DNA of 64,000 nt from Streptomyces sp. NBC_00344 (GCF_036088315.1 NZ_CP107996.1:2004501-2068500), one strand, 5' to 3'. Counted from the stretch's first letter, positions 34,311 through 44,396 are shown. Translations and numbers: made by a program. The notes: generated by a model from the letters alone, not told the origin.

Positions 34311-34444
34311 GAGGCTCGGCCCCTTGGAAGAGAGTGAACGAGGGTTTACTTGAATGTACTGAGCGGTACGCCGCTCGTCACCGCCATGCGGATGTGATCG
34401 CGCGCACGTTGCGTAACCATGCGTCCGCACGCTGCACTGGGGGA

Positions 34445-34894
34445 ATGCTGACGCGAATCGACCACATCGGGATCGCCTGCTTCGACCTCGACACCACTGT
34501 CGAGTTCTACCGGGCGACGTACGGCTTCGAGGTGTTCCACACCGAGGTCAACGAGGAGCAGGGTGTCCGGGAGGCCATGCTCAAGATCAACGAGACGTCC
34601 GACGGCGGCGCCTCCTACCTCCAGCTCCTGGAATCGACCCGCGAGGACTCCGCGGTGGGTAAATGGCTGGCCAAGAACGGCGAGGGCGTTCACCACATCG
34701 CCTTCGGCACCGCAGACGTGGACGGGGACTCCGGTGACATCCGCGACAAGGGCGTACGAGTCCTGTACGACCAGCCGCGCATCGGTTCGATGGGCTCCCG
34801 CATCACGTTCCTGCACCCCAAGGACTGTCACGGCGTCCTGACGGAACTCGTCACGGCAGCCGCACCGGACGTAATGGCTCCCGAGGAGCACTGA
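34445..34894 (+). CDS. mce: Methylmalonyl-CoA epimerase
   Basis: A 149-residue vicinal-oxygen-chelate protein that interconverts (R)- and (S)-methylmalonyl-CoA. The metal ligands expected for the family are visible: H7 in RIDHIGIAC, the histidine in [10 protein letters not shown], and a glutamate in GVLTELV near the end; the general-base glutamate segment is in the first half. The ATG at 34445 has only GGGGGA directly before it, too close to be a normal ribosome binding site. It is divergent from the thiolase gene and supplies the mutase step together with MeaB. Confidence 0.93.
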   Translation: MLTRIDHIGIACFDLDTTVEFYRATYGFEVFHTEVNEEQGVREAMLKINETSDGGASYLQLLESTREDSAVGKWLAKNGEGVHHIAFGTADVDGDSGDIRDKGVRVLYDQPRIGSMGSRITFLHPKDCHGVLTELVTAAAPDVMAPEEH

Positions 34895-35062
34895 CCTCTG
34901 GATACCCGGGCCGGTAGAGTGGGTAACTCCGGTCCGGGGCCGGATCGGGGCCTGTGACCCATGCCTCGTCGATGATCTGACACCATTCCCCCGGGGGCCC
35001 GTCGTCGAGACGGTGCTCGTACGGGAAGAGTGTTGCGACCAGGGGACGGATGGGACCGCGCA

Positions 35063-38000
35063 GTGCGGGGCTACGAACGCCAGGAGAGCCACCGGGCTGA
35101 AGACGACCATCTCTCGCGGTTCGAGGCCGAGATGGACCGGCTGAAGACCGAGCGGGAGAAGGCAGTCCAGCACGCCGAGGACCTCGGTTACCAGGTCGAG
35201 GTGCTGCGCGCCAAGCTCCATGAGGCGCGGCGCAACCTGGCGTCCCGGCCTGCCTACGACGCGGCCGATGTCGGTTACCAGGCCGAACAGTTGCTGCGGA
35301 ACGCCCAGGTCCAGGCCGACCAGTTGCGCAGCGACGCCGAGCGCGAACTGCGCGACGCCCGGGCGCAGACCCAGCGCATCCTCCAGGAGCACGCCGAGCA
35401 CCAGTCACGGCTCCAGGCCGAGCTGCACACCGAGGCCGTCACCCGGCGTCAGCGTCTGGACCAGGAACTCGCCGAGCGCCGGCAGACCGTCGAGTCGCAT
35501 GTCAACGAGAACGTGGCGTGGGCCGAGCAACTGCGCGCCCGTACCGAGGCCCAGGCCCGCCGGCTCATGGACGAGTCGCGGGCGGAGGCGGAACAGGCAC
35601 TCGCCGCCGCCCGGGCCGAGGCGGTCAGGCTGGCAGACGAGGCCCGCCAGCGCCTCGGTTCCGAGGCCGAGTCGGCCCGTACCGAGGCCGACACGATCCT
35701 GCGCAGGGCACGCGCCGAGGCCGAACGGCTGCTCAACGCCGCTTCCACCCAGGCGCAGGAGGCCACCACTCACGCGGAGCAGCTGCGTACGTCCACCACC
35801 GCCGAGTCCGACCAGGCGCGCCAGCAGGCCGCCGAGCTCGGCCGGACCGCCGAGCAGCGGGTGCAGGAGGCCGAACGCGCGCTGCGCGAGGCGCGTACCG
35901 AGGCGGAGAAGGTCCTCGCGGAGGCCAAGGACTCGGCGACCAAGCAGATCGCGTCCGCCGAGTCGGTCAACGAGCAGCGCACCCGGACGGCGAAGGCCGA
36001 GATCGCCCGGCTGGTCGGCGAGGCCACCAAGGACGCCGAGGCGCTGAAGGCGGAGGCCGAACAGGCCCTGTCGGACGCCACGGCGAAGGCCGAGCGGCTG
36101 GTCGCCGAAGCGAGCGACCAGGCTCGTACGGCCGCGGCTGAGGACACCGCCGCGCAGCTCGCGAAGGCCGCCAGGACCGCCGAGGAGGTACTGACCAAGG
36201 CATCCGATGACGCCAGGTCGACCACCAGGGCCGCGGCCGAGGAGGCCGAACGGATCCGGCACGAGGCGGAGGCGGAGGCGGAGCGGCTCAGCAATGAGGC
36301 TGCCGAGTCCGCCGAGCAGCTCAAGGGTGCGGCCAAGGACGACACCAAGGAGTACCGCGCCAAAACGGTCGAACTGCAGGAGGAGGCGCGCAGGCTGCGC
36401 GGCGAGGCCGAGCAGCTGCGAGCCGACGCGGTCGCCGAGGGCGAGCGGATCCGCGGCGAGGCCCGGCGTGAGGCCGTGCAGCAGATCGAGGAGGCGGCAC
36501 GGACCGCCGAGGAGCTGCTGGCCAAGGCGAAGGCTGACGCCGACGAGGTGCGCTCGAGTGCCGGCTCCGAGTCCGAGCGGGTGCGTGCCGAGGCCATCGA
36601 GCGGGCCACCACGCTGCGCAAGCAGGCCGAGGAGACGCTGGAGCGCACCAGGGCCGAGGCCGAGCGGCTGCGCACCGAGGCGGAGGAGCAGGCCGAGGAG
36701 ACCCGGGCCCAGTCCGAGCAGGCCGCCCTGGATCTGCGCGAGGAGAACGAACGCGGCATAGAGAGCCGCAGGGCCGAGGCAGCCGACGAGCTGACCCGGC
36801 TGCACACCGAGGCCGAGCAGCGGCTGGCCGGCGCCGAGACGGCCCTGACCGACGCCCGCGGCGAGGCCGAGCAGCTCCGCAGGGAGACCGCAGAGGAGAC
36901 CGATCGGCTGCGCGGGGAGGCCGCGGAGCGGGTCCGTTCGCTGCGGGAGCAGGCCGAGCAGGAGGCCGAGCGGCTTCGTGACGAGGCCGCCGCCGAGGCC
37001 TCGCAGGCCCGCGCGGAGGGCGAGAACATCGCGGTACGGCTGCGCAGTGACGCGGCCGCCGAGGCCGAACGTCTCAAGGCCGAGGCGCAGGACACCGCCG
37101 ACCGGGTACGGGCGGAGGCCGCGACGGCCGCCGAACGGCTGGGCAACGAGGCACAGGAAGCACTCGCGGCCGCCCAGGAGGAGGCCAACCGGCGCCGCCG
37201 TGAGGCCGAGGAGCTGCTCACCGCCGCCCGCGGCGAGGCCGAGCAGGAGCGCGGGCAGGCCCGCGAGCAGAGCGAGGAGCTGCTCGCCTCCGCCCGCAAG
37301 CGGGTGGAGGAGGCGCAGACCGAGGCGGCGCGGCTGGTCGAGGAGGCGGACCGCAGGGCGAGCGAGCTGGTGTCGGCCGCGGAGCAGACCGCCCAGCAAG
37401 TGCGGGACTCGGTGGCCGGGCTGCAGGACCAGGCCGAGCAGGAGATCGCCGGGCTGCGCTCGACCGCCGAGCATGTCGCGGAACGTACGAAATCGGAGGC
37501 GCAGGAGGAAGCGGATCGGGTCCGCTCCGACGCGTACGCCGAGCGGGAGCGTGCGTCCGAGGACGCCGGACGGGTCCGGCGCGTGGCCCAGGAGGAATCC
37601 GAGGCCGCCAAGACCCTTGCCGAGCGCACGGTCACCGAGGCGATCACCGAGTCCGACCAGCTGCGTGCCACCGCCGCCGAATACGTCCAGCAGATGCGGA
37701 CCGAGGCGTCCGACGCTGTGGCGACGGCCGAGCAGGACGCCGCCAGGGCCCGGGCCGAAGCCCGCGAGGACGCCAACCGCATCCGTTCCGAGGCGGCGGG
37801 CCAGGCAGACCGGCTGATCGCCGAGGCTTCCGGCGAGTCCGAGCGGATGCGCGCCGAGGCCGCCGAGACGGTCGGCTCCGCCCAGCAGGCCGCCGAGCGG
37901 ATCAGGGCGGAGGCCGAGCGCGTCAGGGCCGATGCCGAGGCCACGGCCGAGCAGCTGCGCTCCGAAGCACGGTCGGAGTCCGAGCGGGTACTGGACGAGG

Positions 38001-38779
38001 CCCGCGAGATGGCGGCCAAGCGCCGCGCCGACGCCGCCGAGCAGGCCGACCAGTTGATGTCGAAGGCCCAGGAGGAAGCGCTGCGCACCGCGACCGAGGC
38101 CGAGACCCAGGCCGACCGGATGGTGGGAGCCGCCCGCAAGGAGGCCGACCGGATCACCGCGGACGCGACGGTCGAGGGCAACAGCATGGTGGAGAAGTCG
38201 CGCACGGACGCGGACGAACTCCTCGTGGGCGCCCGTCGCGACGCCACGGCCATCCGGGAGCGTTCCGAGGAACTGCGCGAGCGGGTCACGGCCGAGGTCG
38301 AGGAACTGCACGAGCGGGCCCGGCGGGAGACCTCGGAGCAGATGAAGTCCGCGGGCGAACGCGTGGACAACCTGCTGAAGGCCGCCGCCGAACAGCAGGC
38401 GGAGGCCGAGGCGAAGGCCAAGCAAGTCGCATCGGACGCCGCGTCCGAGGCGGCCAAGGTCCGTATCGCAGCGGTCAAGCGGGCGGAGGGACTGCTCAAG
38501 GAGGCCGAGCAGAAGAAGGCCGAGCTGGTACGCGAAGCGGAACAGCTCAGGAGCGAGGCCGCGAACGAGGCGGACCACCTCGTGGAGGAAGCCACCCACG
38601 AACACGACGTGCTGATGCGCCGTCGGGCGGACATCCAGGCCGAGATCTCCCGTGTCCAGGACGTACTTGAAGCGTTGGAGTCCTTTGAGGCGCCGACCGG
38701 GTCCGGTAAAGAGGCGGGTGTGAAGGCCGGTGCGGCGGCAGGAGGAACTCGTCCGGGTAGCAAGCCGTCTGAGGGCTAG
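35063..38779 (+). CDS. scy: Scy, long coiled-coil polarity protein
   Basis: A 1238-residue protein that is almost entirely coiled coil, rich in Ala, Glu, Arg and Gln, with repeated units such as AEAERLRTEAEEQAEETRAQ and only short breaks. The N-terminal segment (HLSRFEAEMDRLKTEREKAV) has a regular heptad and resembles DivIVA-type domains; later parts follow the longer hendecad-like period described for Scy. In S. coelicolor Scy assembles at hyphal tips with DivIVA and FilP and sets the sites of tip growth and branching. GTG at 35063 (VRGYERQESHRAEDDHLSRF) matches my memory of the family start. It directly precedes filP, as known. The gene is somewhat shorter than the S. coelicolor protein of about 1326 residues. 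Confidence 0.93.
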   Translation: MRGYERQESHRAEDDHLSRFEAEMDRLKTEREKAVQHAEDLGYQVEVLRAKLHEARRNLASRPAYDAADVGYQAEQLLRNAQVQADQLRSDAERELRDARAQTQRILQEHAEHQSRLQAELHTEAVTRRQRLDQELAERRQTVESHVNENVAWAEQLRARTEAQARRLMDESRAEAEQALAAARAEAVRLADEARQRLGSEAESARTEADTILRRARAEAERLLNAASTQAQEATTHAEQLRTSTTAESDQARQQAAELGRTAEQRVQEAERALREARTEAEKVLAEAKDSATKQIASAESVNEQRTRTAKAEIARLVGEATKDAEALKAEAEQALSDATAKAERLVAEASDQARTAAAEDTAAQLAKAARTAEEVLTKASDDARSTTRAAAEEAERIRHEAEAEAERLSNEAAESAEQLKGAAKDDTKEYRAKTVELQEEARRLRGEAEQLRADAVAEGERIRGEARREAVQQIEEAARTAEELLAKAKADADEVRSSAGSESERVRAEAIERATTLRKQAEETLERTRAEAERLRTEAEEQAEETRAQSEQAALDLREENERGIESRRAEAADELTRLHTEAEQRLAGAETALTDARGEAEQLRRETAEETDRLRGEAAERVRSLREQAEQEAERLRDEAAAEASQARAEGENIAVRLRSDAAAEAERLKAEAQDTADRVRAEAATAAERLGNEAQEALAAAQEEANRRRREAEELLTAARGEAEQERGQAREQSEELLASARKRVEEAQTEAARLVEEADRRASELVSAAEQTAQQVRDSVAGLQDQAEQEIAGLRSTAEHVAERTKSEAQEEADRVRSDAYAERERASEDAGRVRRVAQEESEAAKTLAERTVTEAITESDQLRATAAEYVQQMRTEASDAVATAEQDAARARAEAREDANRIRSEAAGQADRLIAEASGESERMRAEAAETVGSAQQAAERIRAEAERVRADAEATAEQLRSEARSESERVLDEAREMAAKRRADAAEQADQLMSKAQEEALRTATEAETQADRMVGAARKEADRITADATVEGNSMVEKSRTDADELLVGARRDATAIRERSEELRERVTAEVEELHERARRETSEQMKSAGERVDNLLKAAAEQQAEAEAKAKQVASDAASEAAKVRIAAVKRAEGLLKEAEQKKAELVREAEQLRSEAANEADHLVEEATHEHDVLMRRRADIQAEISRVQDVLEALESFEAPTGSGKEAGVKAGAAAGGTRPGSKPSEG

Positions 38780-38893
38780 CCACTCAAAAGGCTGGACATT
38801 CTCCAGATCAAACGGGCATCTGCTCGATGACACGCCGCTTCGGCCCCTAGGATTCCTTCTATCACCTCACCGGTCTCATTCGACAGGAACCCC

Positions 38894-39832
38894 ATGAGCG
38901 ACACTTCCTCCCCATTCGGCTTCGAGCTCGTGCGGCGTGGTTACGACCGCGGTCAGGTGGATGACCGCATTACCAAGCTCGTCGCCGACCGTGACAGCGC
39001 TCTGGCACGGATCACCTCTCTGGAAAAGCGCATCGAGGAACTCCACCTCGAAACTCAGAACGCCCAGGCCCAGGTCAACGACGCCGAGCCGTCGTACGCC
39101 GGTCTCGGCGCGCGTGTCGAGAAGATCCTCCGTCTTGCCGAGGAGGAGGCGAAGGACCTCCGTGAGGAGGCCCGCCGCGCCGCCGAGCAGCACCGCGAGC
39201 TGGCCGAGTCGGCCGCTCAGCAGGTCCGCAACGATGCGGAGGCGTTCGCCGCCGAGCGGAAGTCCAAGGCCGAGGACGAGGGCGTCCGGATCGTCGAGAA
39301 GGCCAAGGGCGAGGCATCCACGCTGCGCTCCGAGGCCCAGAAGGACGCACAGTCGAAGCGTGAGGAGGCGGACGCCCTCTTCGAGGAGACCCGCGCCAAG
39401 GCCGCCCAGGCCGCCGCGGACTTCGAGACGAACCTCGCCAAGCGCCGCGAGCAGTCGGAGCGCGACCTGGCCTCGCGTCAGGCCAAGGCCGAGAAGCGTC
39501 TGGCCGAGATCGAGCACCGCGCCGAGCAGCTCCGTCTGGAGGCGGAGAAGCTGCGTACGGACGCCGAGCGCCGCGCCCGTCAGACAGTGGAGACCGCTCA
39601 GCGCCAGGCCGAGGACATCGTGGCCGACGCGAACGCCAAGGCCGACCGGATCCGCAGCGAATCGGAGCGCGAGCTGGCGGCGCTCACCAACCGCCGCGAC
39701 TCGATCAACGCGCAACTGACCAACGTCCGCGAGATGCTGGCCACTCTGACCGGCGCCGCGGTGGCCGCTGCCGGCACCCCGGCCGACGAGGAGCCGGTCT
39801 CCCGCGGAGTTCCGGCCCAGCAGACCCGGTGA
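38894..39832 (+). CDS. filP: FilP, intermediate-filament-like coiled-coil protein
   Basis: A 312-residue protein with a short non-coiled head (MSDTSSPFGFELVRRGYDRG) that resembles the DivIVA-like start, followed by coiled coil to about residue 270 and a flexible Ala/Pro tail. FilP polymerises in the cytoplasm into a network that gives hyphae stiffness and works with Scy and DivIVA at the tip. The N-terminal FxxxRRGYDRGQVD stretch is also found in other actinobacterial Wag31-related proteins. It lies 114 bases after scy and is followed by a strong terminator, so the two genes may form one unit. Confidence 0.93.
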   Translation: MSDTSSPFGFELVRRGYDRGQVDDRITKLVADRDSALARITSLEKRIEELHLETQNAQAQVNDAEPSYAGLGARVEKILRLAEEEAKDLREEARRAAEQHRELAESAAQQVRNDAEAFAAERKSKAEDEGVRIVEKAKGEASTLRSEAQKDAQSKREEADALFEETRAKAAQAAADFETNLAKRREQSERDLASRQAKAEKRLAEIEHRAEQLRLEAEKLRTDAERRARQTVETAQRQAEDIVADANAKADRIRSESERELAALTNRRDSINAQLTNVREMLATLTGAAVAAAGTPADEEPVSRGVPAQQTR

Positions 39833-39877
39833 CTACGCCGCCCTCCCCCGGGGCTGCGTGATCCCGGACTCTCCACA

Positions 39878-39909
39878 AAGCCCCCCGTCATTCCGGTGGC
39901 GGGGGGCTT
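39878..39909. terminator. Terminator hairpin after filP
   Basis: AAGCCCCCCG (39878-39887) pairs perfectly with CGGGGGGCTT (39900-39909) around a 12-base loop, followed by CTCG without a U-run. It is 46 bases after the filP stop. Confidence 0.85.
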
Positions 39910-40005
39910 CTCGTGCGCCTAGCGTGACGTTCGTGCTGCCCTCGGCCCGGCGGGGGTACGGGGAAGCCGGGGCGATACATCCGATATACGACGAGACGGA
40001 ACGCA

Positions 40006-40980
40006 GTGATCGAACTCTCGGGGCTGACCAAACGTTATGGCGACACCACAGCTGTCGATCAGCTGTCCTTCACCGTGCGGCCGGGCATTGTGACGGGCTT
40101 TCTGGGGCCCAACGGAGCGGGCAAGTCCACCACCATGCGGATGGTGCTGGGCCTGGACAACCCGACGCGCGGCGACGTGCGGATCGACGGTAAGCACTAC
40201 GCCGAACTGAAGGACCCGCTGAAGTACATCGGCGCGCTGCTCGACGCCAAGGCCATGCACGGCGGGCGCACCGCCTACAACCATCTGCTCTGCCTGGCCC
40301 AGAGCAACGGCATCCCGGCCTCGCGGGTCGGCGAGGTGCTGGAGACCGTGGGTCTGTCCGCCGTGGCGAAGAAGCGCGCGAAGGGCTTCTCCCTGGGCAT
40401 GGGACAGCGGCTGGGTATCGCGGGGGCGCTGCTCGGTGACCCGGAGATCCTGATGTTCGACGAGCCGGTGAACGGACTCGACCCCGAGGGCATCCACTGG
40501 ATCCGCAATCTCATGAAGTCGCTGGCCTCCCAGGGCCGCACCATCTTCGTCTCGTCCCACCTGATGAGCGAAATGGCCCTCACCGCCGACCACCTGGTGG
40601 TCATCGGCCAGGGACGGCTGATGGCCGACACCTCCATGGCGGACTTCATCGCGCAGAACTCGCGCTCCTACGTCAGGTTGCGCTCCCCGGAACGGGAGCG
40701 GCTGCTCGACATCCTGCAGGGCGCCGGCTTCTCGGCGGTCAGCGCCGACAACGGGACGCTCGAAGTGGATGGCGCCACCTCGGCCGAGCTCGGTGAGCTG
40801 GCCGCACAGCACCGGCTCGTGCTGCATGAGCTGAGCCCCCAGCAGGCTTCCCTCGAAGAGGCGTTCATGCAGCTCACCGCCGAATCCGTGCAGTACCACG
40901 CGCACGACGGGGTGACTCCGTCCCCGCAACAGCAACAGCCCCGCTGGGGCAATCCGCAGAACCCGCAGAGGGGGGCCTGA
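40006..40980 (+). CDS. ABC transporter ATPase, module 1
   Basis: A 324-residue ATPase of the drug/ABC-2 export class. The Walker A is GPNGAGKST (35-43), the signature region reads KGFSLGMGQRLG, and Walker B is ILMFDEPVNGLDPEG, followed by the H-loop SSHLMSEM. The C-terminal 90 residues form the domain typical of this group, ending in a Gln/Pro-rich tail. The start is GTG at 40006. The permease gene follows directly. A second module with the same layout starts 1.1 kb downstream. The transported compound is unknown. Confidence 0.9.
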   Translation: MIELSGLTKRYGDTTAVDQLSFTVRPGIVTGFLGPNGAGKSTTMRMVLGLDNPTRGDVRIDGKHYAELKDPLKYIGALLDAKAMHGGRTAYNHLLCLAQSNGIPASRVGEVLETVGLSAVAKKRAKGFSLGMGQRLGIAGALLGDPEILMFDEPVNGLDPEGIHWIRNLMKSLASQGRTIFVSSHLMSEMALTADHLVVIGQGRLMADTSMADFIAQNSRSYVRLRSPERERLLDILQGAGFSAVSADNGTLEVDGATSAELGELAAQHRLVLHELSPQQASLEEAFMQLTAESVQYHAHDGVTPSPQQQQPRWGNPQNPQRGA

Positions 40981-40981
40981 C

Positions 40982-41749
40982 ATGGCGGTCGCTCAGGTCG
41001 TGAAGTCCGAGTGGACGAAGATCAGGTCCGTGCAGTCGACGGTGTGGACGCTCGCGGCGGCCCTGCTGGCGACCGTGGCTTTCGGCGCGCTGATCAGCCT
41101 GGTCACCAACAACACCTTCCGGGACATGGACCGCAGGGATCAGCTGACGTTCGATCCGACGGCGGCGAGTTTCGGCGGAATCCTGCTCGGTCAGCTCGCG
41201 TTGATCGTCTTCGGCGTTCTCGTGGTGTCCAACGAATACAGCACCGGAATGATCCGGATGTCGCTGGCCGCCGTGCCCCAGCGCGCGACGTTCTATTTCA
41301 GCAAGCTCGCGGTGGCCACGGTGTTCGCCTTTGTCGTCGGGATCGTGACGAGTTTCGTGACGTACTTCCTGGGACAGGCGCTGCTCGGCGATCACCGCTC
41401 ACACATCGACGACCCCGGTGTGCTGCGGGCGGTGATCGGCGCGGCGCTCTATATGACACTGATCGCGCTGTTCTCGATGGGCACCGCCTCGATGCTGCGC
41501 AGCCCCATGCTGTCGCTCGGCATCCTGATGCCGTTCTTCTTTCTGGTCTCCAATATCCTCGGGGGCCTCTCCGCCACGAAGAAGGTCGGACAGTATCTTC
41601 CCGACCAGGCGGGCCGGCGGATCACCGAGGTGGTCTTCGCGGGGGACGACGCCCCGTACGGCCCGTGGACCGGGCTGGGGATCATGGCCCTGTGGGTGGT
41701 CGCGGCCGTGCTCGGCGGATACGCCCTGCTCAAGAAGCGCGACGCGTAG
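40982..41749 (+). CDS. ABC-2 type permease, module 1
   Basis: A 255-residue membrane protein with six predicted hydrophobic segments, starting VKSEWTKIRSVQSTVWTLAA, the hallmark opening of this Streptomyces ABC-2 permease family. The segment NEYSTGMIRMSLAAVPQR is the conserved cytoplasmic loop. The ATG is 1 base after the ATPase stop. It corresponds to the permease of module 2, with clear similarity at the N-terminus and loop, but lacks that protein's Pro/Gln-rich N-terminal extension. Confidence 0.9.
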   Translation: MAVAQVVKSEWTKIRSVQSTVWTLAAALLATVAFGALISLVTNNTFRDMDRRDQLTFDPTAASFGGILLGQLALIVFGVLVVSNEYSTGMIRMSLAAVPQRATFYFSKLAVATVFAFVVGIVTSFVTYFLGQALLGDHRSHIDDPGVLRAVIGAALYMTLIALFSMGTASMLRSPMLSLGILMPFFFLVSNILGGLSATKKVGQYLPDQAGRRITEVVFAGDDAPYGPWTGLGIMALWVVAAVLGGYALLKKRDA

Positions 41750-42069
<320 letters not shown>

Positions 42070-43182
42070 ATGATCGAGGCAGTCGGCCTGACGAAGCGCT
42101 ATGGCGCCAAGACAGCCGTGTACAACCTTTCCTTCCAGGTGCGTCCGGGCACCGTGACCGGCTTTCTGGGGCCCAACGGTTCCGGGAAGTCGACCACCAT
42201 GCGGATGATCCTGGGACTCGACGAGCCGACGTCCGGACACGTCACGATCGGCGGCCACCCGTTCCGCAAGCTGCCGAACGCACCCCGTCAGGTGGGCGCG
42301 CTGCTCGATGCGAAGGCGGTGCACGGCGGCCGCAGCGCCCGCAGTCATCTGCTCTCGCTCGCGCAGCTATCCGGGATTCCGGCCCGCCGGGTCGACGAGG
42401 TGCTCGGAGTCGTCGGGCTCCAGGAAGTGGCCAGAAAGCGATCCAAGGGGTTCTCCCTCGGCATGGGCCAGCGTCTGGGCATCGCGGCCGCTCTGCTCGG
42501 TGATCCGCTGGTGCTGCTCTTCGACGAGCCGGTGAACGGACTCGACCCGGAGGGCATCCTCTGGGTCCGCAACCTCATGAAGACGCTGGCGTCGGAGGGC
42601 CGCACCGTTTTCGTCTCGTCCCACCTGATGAGCGAGATGGCCCTCACCGCCGACCACCTCATCGTCATCGGCCGCGGCCAGCTGCTGGCCGACATGAGCG
42701 TCAAGGACTTCATCTCGCACAACTCGGCGGACTTCGCCCGCGTCCGCACCGCCGAAGTACCGGCGCGCGAAAAACTGACGGCCGCCCTCACCGAGGCGGG
42801 CGGTCAGGTCATGCCGGAGCCGGACGGCGCGATGCGGGTCACCGGGCTCGCGCTGCCGAGGATCAGCGATCTGGCCCATGATGCGGGCGTACAGCTGTGG
42901 GAACTCTCCCCGCACCAGGCGTCGCTGGAAGAGGCCTACATGCGGATGACCCAGGGCGCGGTCGACTACCGCTCGACGGCGGACCAGCTGAACGGTTTCC
43001 AGCAGCCCGGGCACCCGCTCCAGCAGCCGATGCCCCCCGAGATGCCGCAGCAGGGCTGGTACGCCCCGCCGCCGCCCGGACAGAACCCGTACGCCGCGTC
43101 CCCGGCCGCGGCGCCCCAGGCGGCCCCCGCAGCGCCCCCTGCCGCGGCTCCCGCGACCGCTCCCGCCCAGAAGGACCTCTGA
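42070..43182 (+). CDS. ABC transporter ATPase, module 2
   Basis: A 370-residue ATPase closely similar to that of module 1: Walker A GPNGSGKST, signature KGFSLGMGQRLG, Walker B VLLFDEPVNGLDPEG, H-loop SSHLMSEM. It differs by a long C-terminal tail rich in Pro, Gln and Ala (PPPPGQNPYAASPAAAPQAA), about 60 residues longer than its paralogue. The ATG at 42070 has GGAG close by. The permease starts inside the stop codon (TGATG). The second copy most likely arose by tandem duplication and the tails then diverged. Confidence 0.9.
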   Translation: MIEAVGLTKRYGAKTAVYNLSFQVRPGTVTGFLGPNGSGKSTTMRMILGLDEPTSGHVTIGGHPFRKLPNAPRQVGALLDAKAVHGGRSARSHLLSLAQLSGIPARRVDEVLGVVGLQEVARKRSKGFSLGMGQRLGIAAALLGDPLVLLFDEPVNGLDPEGILWVRNLMKTLASEGRTVFVSSHLMSEMALTADHLIVIGRGQLLADMSVKDFISHNSADFARVRTAEVPAREKLTAALTEAGGQVMPEPDGAMRVTGLALPRISDLAHDAGVQLWELSPHQASLEEAYMRMTQGAVDYRSTADQLNGFQQPGHPLQQPMPPEMPQQGWYAPPPPGQNPYAASPAAAPQAAPAAPPAAAPATAPAQKDL

Positions 43183-44033
43183 TGACGACCCCCGCCCCCG
43201 CGCCGCACCAGCCGCCACAGCAGCAGCAGCCTTCGTACTACGTCTCGCCGATCCCGGTGACCAGTGCTCATCTCGGTCATGCCGTGGCGTCCGAGTGGAC
43301 GAAGATCAGGTCGGTCCGCTCCACGATGTGGACGCTCGGCGTGCTCATCGTGCTCGTCGTCGGTATCGGTCTGGTGATCGCGATCGCCGTCGACTCGTCC
43401 GGCTCGTCGCTGGCCGGTACCCCGCTGCTCAGCATGGGCTTCTTCGGTGTGCTGCTCGGCTCCATGTGTGTCATCACGCTCGGCGTGCTGACGGTGGCGT
43501 CCGAGTACGGCACAGGCATGATCCGGACCACCCTGACCGCCTGCCCCAGCCGGGCCCGGGTGCTGGCCGCGAAGGCGCTCGTGTTCTTCCTGCTGGCCTT
43601 CGCGATCCTGCTGGTGACGACCACGCTGGTAGCGGTGTTCCAGTACGGCCTCCTCAAGGGCTCGGGCAGCCGGGACCCGAGCGGCGGTGAGTGGTTCCGC
43701 GCGACGGTGGGGGTCAGTCTCTACGTCGCTCTGCTGGGGCTGCTGTCGCTCGCCATCGGATCGCTGGTCCGGCACTCCGCGGGCGCCATCACCGTGATGC
43801 TCGGTGTGGTGCTTCTGCCGCTGGTACTGGCGCTGTTCATGTTCTCGGACTCCCTGCACACCGTGCAGGAGAAGCTCTTCGAGTACTCGATCCCCAACCA
43901 GCTCAGCGCGTTCTACAACACCTCGGTCTCCGAATCCGGGCCGACCGGCTGGCAGCCGCTGTGGATCCTGCTCGGAGTGACGGCGGTCGTGTACGGGGGC
44001 GCGGTCGCGGCCCTCAACAGCCGGGACGTCTGA
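43182..44033 (+). CDS. ABC-2 type permease, module 2
   Basis: A 283-residue membrane protein with six predicted segments. A Pro/Gln-rich cytoplasmic head (APAPHQPPQQQQPSYYVSPI) precedes the family opening VASEWTKIRSVRSTMWTLGV. The conserved loop is SEYGTGMIRTTLTACPSR. It overlaps the ATPase gene by one base. Together with module 1 this gives two complete, paralogous exporters in tandem next to filP. Substrates are unknown. Confidence 0.9.
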   Translation: MTTPAPAPHQPPQQQQPSYYVSPIPVTSAHLGHAVASEWTKIRSVRSTMWTLGVLIVLVVGIGLVIAIAVDSSGSSLAGTPLLSMGFFGVLLGSMCVITLGVLTVASEYGTGMIRTTLTACPSRARVLAAKALVFFLLAFAILLVTTTLVAVFQYGLLKGSGSRDPSGGEWFRATVGVSLYVALLGLLSLAIGSLVRHSAGAITVMLGVVLLPLVLALFMFSDSLHTVQEKLFEYSIPNQLSAFYNTSVSESGPTGWQPLWILLGVTAVVYGGAVAALNSRDV

Positions 44034-44063
44034 GGCGCGGGCCGGCCGGTCAGTACCCGCCGG

Positions 44064-44396
44064 TCAGTATCTGGGCGCGTTACGGGACCGCTGCACCTGC
44101 GAGGTGCGGCGGTCCTTCGCGTTCCAGCACGCCTTGTGCCAGTGCCTGCGGTCGTCGACTCCGCCGTACTCGGGCCAGGCGACCACATGCGGCACCCCGG
44201 AGGGGATCTCCTGGTCGCAGCCCGGACAGCGATAGCGCTTGCCCCGTGCGCTGCCGCCGTTGACCGTCCGGACCAGCCATTCCTCGCCCTGCCAGAACTC
44301 GGTGGACTGCAGGCCGAAACGATCGCCTCCCGCGCTGCCACTGACGGGGTCGCTCGGCTTCTCACCACCACGGGGGCGGTTGTGGCGCGGGGACAC
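44064..44396 (-). CDS. Small zinc-ribbon-like protein
   Basis: A 110-residue protein. The centre reads KRYRCPGCDQEIPSGVPHVV then AWPEYGGVDDRRHWHKACW: a Cys-x2-Cys pair followed by His residues and a further Cys (HWHKAC), an arrangement suited to binding one zinc. The flanks are basic and disordered. The GTG at 44396 is preceded by GAGGTGA. Such proteins are common in Streptomyces and are often annotated as ATP/GTP-binding, which the sequence does not support. A nucleic-acid-binding role is plausible but unproved. Confidence 0.75.
   Translation of the reverse strand: MSPRHNRPRGGEKPSDPVSGSAGGDRFGLQSTEFWQGEEWLVRTVNGGSARGKRYRCPGCDQEIPSGVPHVVAWPEYGGVDDRRHWHKACWNAKDRRTSQVQRSRNAPRY

Noticed and set aside
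35405-38833. Antisense open frames of 1142 and 997 residues opposite scy.
   Set aside because: They are mirror frames of the repetitive coiled-coil gene: one reads Leu/Gly-rich, the other Ser/Ala-rich. They have no start context and disappear with the scy reading.
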